A stretch of DNA of 64,000 bases. Source: Monoplex corrugatus. Taxonomy: Eukaryota; Mollusca; Gastropoda; Littorinimorpha; Ranellidae. The DNA lies in contig CM060312.1 in the NCBI GenBank assembly GCA_030674185.1, positions 33,242,813 through 33,306,812 on the forward strand, in the 5' to 3' direction. This document shows, piece by piece, positions 58,635 through 64,000 of this stretch (position 1 is the stretch's first letter; each line of letters starts with the position of its first letter). Under the pieces are notes generated by a model. That model was not told where the DNA came from. It made no database searches and saw only the letters and a program-made list of their open reading frames with translations. The translations under genes were made by a program, and so were the position numbers.

Positions 58635-61054
58635 GCAGCAATGCATGTAAATTTAACCCTTTGACCCCCGCACCTCATCCGCCAACTGCAAAAACTTAAC
58701 CCCTTGGCTCTCTCATCCTATCCACCAGCTTCCTGCAGGAAGCTGGTGGATAGGGTGAGAGAGCCAAAGGTTTAAGTTTATGCTTTGCTTGCATGGTTGA
58801 CAATGCAGGGTGCTGGTGGACAGGGTGTGGGAGTTAAAGGGTTAATAGTGAAATGTCGAAAGACTAGAATGTCAATTCACCATCAATTTTTTTATATATC
58901 ACCTTTATCACTTTTTGCAGGGGACATGAGAAATGATGAAGCACATTTCAACCGAGTGGCCATTTAAAAGTACAAGGCCAAAACTGAATGTATAAAACCA
59001 GAACTAGATAAGCCTTTCTGCAACATTAAACATTATCCTGATTGTATTCACACATAATGAAGCTTGTTGGTTTCCTGTTAGTAGCTTTTTTCTATCAGAA
59101 TTAGTGGCTTTGCTGTGTGTTTTACACTAGGGTTGACAACGGAATGTAGAGTTTACTGCTTTGTTTTTAGAAAAGTGAACACATTAAAAATCATGAAGCA
59201 ATGACAAATATTTGACAGGTATCTTGCAGTCTATTTAGGAAAGTTCACTCACCTCACAAACAAATGAAACAAACACTTAAAACTTTATTTTGTTCAGTTT
59301 GCTGATAAACAGGTTTATCAACTAGAAATTTGGACAGCTTGCTGAGGGAAAAAAACAAAAAAACAGAAAAACAACTATATTTAACTCTACATTCAGTCTG
59401 TTTACCACGAACACACAAACACATGTCAAAACCACACAGACACTGGGGAGGAAAAGACGGAATGAAAGAGTCACACAAAAGCACATGAAGAAAAAGGGCC
59501 GGTAGAGTTTTAGGGATGGAACAGTGGTAGGTAGGTCAAAGCTAATTAAACACATTTTCTCTAGGTATTTTTTTTCAAAACAGTACTCTACTTGTGGCTG
59601 TATAGTGGAGCTGGAACCCATCCCTTACCTGGGAGTTTCTTGCAGAACTTGACCACTTTAGTGATCTCCGGCACCATCGCAGACATGAAATTTTGCCACA
59701 TGAAGTCTGCAGTCGACTTCACTTTGGCTGAGTCCATCTGTCAAAAGACAAAAAACACTTCACATGACTACCTGACTCAGGATTGGTATCTAAAGCAGCT
59801 GCCACAAGAATAAGACAGTCATATTACAATTACATACTGATTTGTGGCCAGTGGATCCTGATGAGAAACATGATCAATGGGCCACATAACTGTAGCACCT
59901 GCTGAAATGTGGGTCTAAATGTCATAAGGGATCAGCTGTGTATTTCAATTACTTGCACACAAAATAACAACTGCACAATGATCTGGACTGATGGGATTCA
60001 AAATCTATAACCTCCCAATTTGTCAATCCAATGTGCAAACCAATATAGCATGAAAGCTGGTAGATCATATGTGACTATTTCACATTTTAGCTGTCCACCG
60101 CATAATAAATCTTAATAGAAGTGACCGCCAGTGTTCAAGCAAATAAGAACAAGAAATAAACAAAAATGAAACCGAATGCGCATCTGATACAAGACAAGTC
60201 ACACTTGTTTTGGATAACAAGACAAGACAAGACAAAACAAGACAAGACAAGAAAGGCTGAAATTTTCTGTATTTCACTTCTGCTTAACTCCATTTTGCGG
60301 AAGTTGAGTATTAGTTTTTCAATCAAGTTTTGTGCATTTTTTGTTCATCTTTTGTTCATGCCTGACAAAGGCAAGTTGACCAAAAATTTGTGCCTGTCTT
60401 GTCTTATCCTGCCCTGTTCTATCAAATACACCTTCTCATTCATTTCTGTTTATTTCTGGTTCCTGTCTACCACATATTAAAATAATCACCTACTTTTAGT
60501 CCAAACACAATAAACAAGCTGGTGAATATCTGTGCTGCAGAAAAGACAGACACAAACTGTAATATCTAACAACTTTTGTTTAACTACTCTAAAATGAAAA
60601 CATACCATCTATTAAAAAAATTACTCCTTCTGGCAGAAAAACTTGCTAAGTGTATTTGAATGTCCCACTTTCTCACACAAATAACACTTTTTTGACACAC
60701 CAACATAAACTGTGTACCCAAACATTCCAGTTTGCTAATCCATCCCATCCCATCCCCATCCCCAAATTCACAAATTCCGAATTCCAAATGAATAAATCAC
60801 ACCTTGTATTATTACCATTGTCTTTTTCAGTAAATTTTAACAATATTTTCCACGATTCTGTTTCCATTTTTGTCTGTGCATTTCATACAGATGAAATATT
60901 TAAAATAACAAATGAATCTTGTTTCACTTTTGCATGCACACTCTACCTCAGTATCGTCATCCCAGCTGTTCTGGATTCTGCGGTTGGCTTCCTCAATGGA
61001 TTTGTGAGTGTTGAGTGTCGTGAGCAAGTGAGCCTCAACCACAGCATCTGTGAC
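50671..61054 (-). CDS. nuclear receptor (NR1-like), ligand-binding-domain exons; 5' part outside window
   Basis: A ligand-regulated transcription factor of the nucleus. Six exons join to 744 nt, 247 residues and a stop, with all phases agreeing (0-0, 0-1, 1-2, 2-1, 1-1, 1-stop) and all introns GT-AG. The LBD signature spans exons 2-3: FCKKLPGF then [12 protein letters not shown] and [12 protein letters not shown], which is helices 3-5. Later come [18 protein letters not shown] (helix 8), a helix 9-10 region ending in [15 protein letters not shown], and FPDLHREIF, an AF-2-like helix 12 of the hydrophobic-x-x-E-hydrophobic-F type. Length is normal for an LBD. The GxFEVxMxRF motif resembles Rev-erb/E75 and E78, while the helix 12 resembles ROR/HR3, so I assign only the NR1 group. 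The zinc-finger DNA-binding domain is not in the window and should lie beyond 64 kb. Introns of 0.9-3.6 kb are packed with repeats. No truncation or frameshift is seen. Confidence 0.9.
50832..51703. other. intron with CA and TA microsatellites
   Basis: (CA)n with CATA interruptions at 51377-51560 runs into (TA)n at 51560-51592. No TTAA element is seen here. Confidence 0.8.
51704..51796 (-). CDS. nuclear receptor exon (helices 8-10 linker)
   Basis: 93 bp, acceptor TTGTTTTGTTTGACAG and donor GG/GTAAGG. It encodes [25 protein letters not shown] and MKHNHP, with split codons at both ends completing Ser and Asp. The R.GL...K.I...Q...QAL pattern is the conserved stretch after the helix 8 CP motif in NR1 receptors. 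It is too short to stand out as an open frame and was found by phase and splice logic. Confidence 0.9.
51957..52135 (-). mobile_element. SINE family A, 3' part, in intron
   Basis: Starts TTTCAATTTCAATTTCTCAA and contains GATGTCTCCGCACTTGGAAT and GTCACAGGTGCCATATGATG, matching the 3' half of SINE A. The head is missing. Confidence 0.8.
52256..52570 (-). mobile_element. tRNA-derived SINE, family C, diverged
   Basis: On the minus strand it starts near AAGAGTGGCAGAATGGTTCA (box A type), then CGTCTGCC and a degenerate box B GAGTTCGATCTC, followed by TTTGACCAGAAAATCAAACT. This resembles a SINE type I recall from mollusc genomes. The 102-codon minus frame over it is a by-product. Its edge coincides with the start of the 50-bp array. 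Confidence 0.75.
52560..53366. repeat. 50-bp minisatellite, about 16 units, intronic
   Basis: Unit ACATGCTGGCAGTAACCATG then GTATTCACTTCTTCAAATCT and TTACTGATTT. The first units at the left are the most diverged. Confidence 0.95.
53689..53837. repeat. 39-bp tandem array, 4 near-identical units, next to a splice donor
   Basis: Unit CCATCTCCAATCACCAAAAT then ATTCAGTAAACTCAATCAA. Almost no divergence between units, so it is recent. It ends 23 bp from the 5' splice site of exon 53991-53861 on the intron side. Confidence 0.95.
53861..53991 (-). CDS. nuclear receptor exon (helices 6-8)
   Basis: 131 bp, acceptor GTATGCTTTGCAG and donor CCCCT/GTGAGT. It encodes [32 protein letters not shown] and [11 protein letters not shown]. 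The L(S/T)D.E..LFTA...I.CP block is the LBD helix 8 hallmark. One base completes an Arg codon from the upstream exon, and one base is left for the Ser of the next. Confidence 0.92.
53992..55624. other. intron; CA tract and duplicated short palindrome
   Basis: (CA)n at 54239-54283. GACAGCGGATATTCCGCTGC occurs twice, at 54441-54460 and 54485-54504; AGCGGA/TCCGCT can pair around a TAT loop. The left one follows TTAACTCTTCATAGACAT, so this may be an end of another TTAA-type element. No exon found. Confidence 0.6.
55625..56776. repeat. 62-bp minisatellite with higher-order structure, intronic
   Basis: Unit contains GATGAGCAATATCAAACCTT, GATTGATTATGGTAAAATCA and GATCAAATCTGAAGGATAAC. About 18 units. 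Variants with an extra TAACAT (near 55912, 56335 and 56530) and shortened units lacking AAATCTGAAG recur in order, indicating block duplications. Confidence 0.95.
56778..56812. mobile_element. TTAA MITE inner-arm fragment
   Basis: TTGAACCTTTTCACTCCCTC followed by AACCTATGCACTAAC matches the left inner arm only. It lies between the 62-bp array and element W. Confidence 0.6.
56815..57355 (-). mobile_element. element W, copy 7, intronic
   Basis: Starts CTGTTATTTCTGATTAAAGC, contains TAATACATGTACACAATTAT, and ends GAAAGAGCCCTCAGCATCCC. It is in the same direction as transcription of the nuclear receptor gene and ends about 210 bp from its exon. Confidence 0.82.
57569..57710 (-). CDS. nuclear receptor exon (helices 3-6, signature)
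   Basis: 142 bp, acceptor ACGCTGATTGTGACAG and donor CCTCG/GTCAGT. It encodes [29 protein letters not shown] and [18 protein letters not shown]. The D-Q-x-x-L-I-K-x-G-x-F-E-V segment is the core of the LBD signature. The longer open frame reading through both splice sites is not the real product. Confidence 0.93.
57711..59628. other. intron; two long CA tracts and CT tract
   Basis: (CT)n at 58352-58403 passes into (CA)n at 58411-58490; a second (CA)n is at 58559-58633. A TTAA element follows. No exon found. Confidence 0.85.
58653..58845. mobile_element. TTAA palindromic MITE copy 16 (193 bp), intronic
   Basis: TTAA at 58653-58656 and 58842-58845, inner TTAA at 58696-58699 and 58772-58775 (inner unit 80 bp). 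Both inner arms carry GGCTCTCTCA instead of GACTCCCTCA. The long arm is on the right. Confidence 0.92.
59629..59737 (-). CDS. nuclear receptor exon (helices 2-3)
   Basis: 109 bp, acceptor TTTTTTGTCTTTTGACAG and donor CCCAG/GTAAGG. It encodes [31 protein letters not shown] and CKKLPG. W..F....P.I..VV.F.K..PGF is the standard start of helix 3. The Met here is internal, not a start. Confidence 0.92.
59738..60946. other. intron; short AGACA repeat
   Basis: (ACAAG)n at 60218-60252. GACAAAGGCAAGTTGACCAA near 60362 resembles a motif at 3336. No exon found. Confidence 0.7.
60947..61054 (-). CDS. nuclear receptor exon (helix 1 region), first visible
   Basis: 108 bp, phase 0 at both ends, donor ACTGAG/GTAGAG. 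It encodes [31 protein letters not shown] and DDDTE. V...V.AH..T...T is the helix 1 pattern of NR1 receptors. The acceptor GCTGCTGTCCACCAG has only a moderate pyrimidine tract, and the frame stays open upstream to about 61120, so the exon could start further right. Confidence 0.82.
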
Positions 61055-61261
61055 CTGGTGGACAGCAGCAACAGGCTTGCTTTTCATTTTTTGTTTGAAA
61101 CATCTTTCAATCATGAACAAGTCTAACTACAAACAAAAAGCAAAACAAAACAAAACAAAACAAAACAAAAAGCTAACAGAATCAATTAAACAAAATCTGG
61201 GACCAAAACAACCAAGAATGAACTTCTACTATTTGACATTTTGTAGGTAAACTTTCCCCTG
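61055..61261. other. intron start; (AAAAC)n
   Basis: An AAAAC pentanucleotide tract lies at 61138-61172. Nothing else seen. Confidence 0.6.
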
Positions 61262-63475
61262 CAACCATCACCAGGACAATACCCCATCATACCACTCCCA
61301 AAGGACAATACAGTCACTACCACTCCCAAAGGACAATACAGTCACTACCACTCCCAAAGGACAATATAGTCACTACCACTCCCAAAGGACAATACAGTCA
61401 CTACCACTCCCAAAGGACAATACAGTCACTACCACTCCCAAAGGACAATACAGTCACTACCACTCCCAAAGGACAATACAGTCACTACCACTCCCAAAGG
61501 ACAATATAGTCACTACCACTCCCAAAGGACAATAGAGTCACTACCACTCCCAAAGGACAATACAGTCACTACCACTCCCAAAGGACAATAAGTCACTACC
61601 ACTCCCAAAGGACAATATAGTCACTACCACTCCCAAAGGACAATACAGTCACTACCATTCCCAAAGGACAATACAGTCACTACCACTCCCAAAGGACAAT
61701 ACAGTCACTACCACTCCCAAAGGACAATACAGCCACTACCACTCCCAAAGGACAATACTACCAACTACACTACCACTCCCAAAGGACAATATAGTCACTA
61801 CCACTCCCAACGGACACTACCACCCCCAAAGGACAATATAGTCACTACCACTCCCAAAGGACACTACCACTCCCAAAGGAGAATATAGTCACTACCACTC
61901 CCAAAGGACAATACACCACTACCACTCCCAAAGGACACTACCACTCCCAAAGGACAATATAGTCACTACCACTCCCAAAGGACAATACAGTCACTACACT
62001 CCCAAAGGACAATACACCACTACCACTCCCAAAGGACAATACAGTCACTACCACTCCCAAAGGACAATACAGTCACTACCATTCCCAAAGGACAATACGT
62101 CACTACCACTCCCAAAGACAATAAGTCACTACACTCCAAGCAAACATCTACCATCCAAAGGACAATAGCACTACCACTCCCAAAGACAATATAGTCACTA
62201 ACCACTCCCAAAGGACAATATGTCACTATCCAACATAACACACCATCCCAAAGGACAATACAGTCACTACCACTCCCAAAGAACAATATAGTCACATACC
62301 ACTCCCAAAGAACACTACCACTCCCAAAGGACACTACCACTCCCAAAGGACAATATAGTCACTACCACTCCCAAAGAACACTACCACTACCAAAGAACAC
62401 TACCACTCCCAAAGGACAATACAGTCACTACCACTCCCAAAGAACAATATAGTCACTACCACTCCCAAAGAACACTACCACTCCCAAAGGACACTACCAC
62501 TCCCAAAGGACAATATAGTCACTACCACTCCCAAAGGACAATACAGTCACTACCACTCCCAAAGAACAATATAGTCACTACCACTCCCAAAGAACACTAC
62601 CACTCCCAAAGGACACTACCACTCCCAAAGGACAATATAGTCACTACCACTCCCAAAGGACAATACAGTCACTACCACTCCCAAAGAACAATATAGTCAC
62701 TACCACTCCCAAAGAACACTACCACTCCCAAAGGACACTCCCACTCCCAAGACACTACCACTCCCAAAGGACAATATAGTCACTACCACTCCCAAAGGAC
62801 AATATAGTCACTACCACTCCCAAAGGACAATATAGTCACTACCACTCCCAAAGGACAATACAGTCACTACCACTCCCAAAGGACAATACAGTCACTACCA
62901 CTCCCAAAGGACAATACAGTCACTACCACTCCCAAAGGACAATATGGTCACTACCACTCCCAAAGGACAATACAGTCACTACCACTCCCAAAGGACAATA
63001 CAGTCACTATCACTCCCCCAGGACATTACCATCACTATCACTTCCTTAGGACAATACTGTCACTTCACCAGGACAACACTGTGACTATTAGTATTACTTC
63101 CCCAGGACAATGCCACCACTATCACTTCCCCAGGATAACACTACCACAATCATTCCCTCGGGGCAATACTACCACTACCACCACAACCACCTGGGGGCAA
63201 TACTACTCCTACCACTCCCCAAGGGCAATACTACTTCTATCAATACCCAGAGGGCAATACAACCACTATCACTCCCCTAGGGCAATACTACCCCTACCAC
63301 CATCCCCTGGTCAATGCTGTTACTACCACTCCCCCAGTCAATACTGTCACTATCACTTCCCCAGGACAATACCACCACTATCACTCCCCCAGGACAATAC
63401 CACCATTACCACTCCCCCAGGACAATACTACCATTATCACTCCCCCATGATAATACTGTATATGTCACTTCCCAG
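61262..63475. repeat. 28-bp minisatellite, about 75 units, with 122-bp higher-order blocks
   Basis: Unit ACTCCCAAAGGACAATACAG then TCACTACC. It is regular to about 63015, then diverged to ACTCCCCCAGGACAATAC forms. Short 19-bp units (lacking AATATAGTC) alternate with 28-bp ones. At about 62414, 62537 and 62658 a block of three long plus two short units repeats with a period of about 122 bp. It lies in the intron upstream of the first visible exon. Confidence 0.95.
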
Positions 63476-63833
63476 GACCACACTCTTTATTTGTCAAGGA
63501 GAGAGTGGCACACACTCGGGTGACTGCAAGGACTCCCATTTAGCACTCTTCCTGCGCTTACATCTCCGTGGGGACTGATCATTGTTAAATATCAATGGGA
63601 GGCCTTCTACTCTGAGTGAATTTCAGTAAGTCTGGTAGTGATTGAGAAGCACAGCCCAGTGTTCCTGTCAGAGGAACGTACAGTAGCATTCCTGATCATT
63701 TTACCAGTCATATCCACCAAAAGTTAGCTGAAATGTTCACTATGCACTGGAATGTTTATGGTGCACAGTTATCTCTAAACATGAACAATACTGACCACTT
63801 GCCAAAGATATGGCTACTGTGCCCACCTAGTAC
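63476..63833. other. no gene seen; presumed intron
   Basis: Unique-looking DNA. If the nuclear receptor gene continues right, this is intronic. No zinc-finger (C-x2-C) exon found. Confidence 0.4.
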
Positions 63834-64000
63834 TTAACCCTTTGACTCCTGCACCCTGTCCATTAGCATCCTGCATTGTCAACCATACTAGCAAAGCAAA
63901 AACTTAACCCTTTGACTCACTCACTGTATCCACCTGCTTCCTGCAGGAAGCTGGTGGATATGGTGAGGGAGTCAAAGGGTTAAGTTTTTGCAATAGGTGG
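63834..64000. mobile_element. TTAA palindromic MITE copy 17, cut by window end
   Basis: TTAA at 63834-63837, long left arm with CATACTAGCAAAGCAAAAAC, full inner palindrome with inner TTAA, then GTTTTTGCAATAGGTGG at the window edge. Near-consensus sequence, so likely a young copy. Confidence 0.9.

Noticed and set aside
60650..61126. 158-codon plus-strand open frame
   Set aside because: Antisense to the nuclear receptor exon at 60947-61054; the minus-strand reading has splice sites, phase agreement and LBD motifs.
61262..63475. CRISPR-like regular repeats (also 6796-7484 and 47217-48360)
   Set aside because: Units are contiguous without unique spacers, and the DNA is eukaryotic; these are minisatellites.

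Overview
This window is eukaryotic nuclear DNA, most probably from a lophotrochozoan animal, with a marine gastropod as my best guess. The reasons are GT-AG introns, very heavy micro- and minisatellite content, tRNA-derived SINEs, several non-LTR (LINE) retrotransposon lineages and a nuclear receptor gene. No bacterial-style operons, CRISPR arrays, rRNA genes or convincing stand-alone tRNA genes are visible. The species guess is inference; the animal origin is well supported.

The one gene I can support lies on the minus strand between 50,671 and 61,054. Six exons (61054-60947, 59737-59629, 57710-57569, 53991-53861, 51796-51704, 50831-50671) have GT donors and AG acceptors and join without a frame break. 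They total 744 nt, 247 residues plus a TGA stop, and encode a complete nuclear-receptor ligand-binding domain. It carries the helix 3-5 signature across an exon junction and an AF-2-like helix 12 at the C-terminus. The DNA-binding-domain exons must lie right of the window. The introns are filled with minisatellites (28, 62, 50 and 39 bp units), CA tracts and transposons. The roughly 17 kb downstream of the stop (33.5-50.7 kb) holds no recognisable coding sequence; it may be a long 3' UTR or intergenic DNA.

The left half (1-33.4 kb) is a graveyard of mobile elements. One LINE family, RTE-like by its (GAT)n 3' tail, has about ten 5'-truncated copies. A second LINE family has three copies, two of them forming a large inverted repeat. 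There are also a CR1/L2-like 3' end, an RNase-H-linked LINE tail, and a fragment of a reverse-transcriptase core. Three tRNA-derived SINE families and a 550 bp dispersed element (called W here, seven copies) are present.

The most striking element is a 193 bp non-autonomous DNA element, present as about 18 whole or partial copies across the window. It has TTAA at both ends and an inner 80 bp near-perfect palindrome that is also bounded by TTAA, so the motif TTAACCCTTTGACTCC occurs up to four times per copy as nested inverted repeats. Ends and target sites resemble piggyBac-type MITEs. In several copies the two inner arms share private substitutions, which suggests arm-to-arm homogenisation. 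Nested insertions give a relative chronology: SINEs, then this palindromic element, then the (GAT)-tailed LINE. One locus has turned an arm of the element into a 40 bp tandem array.
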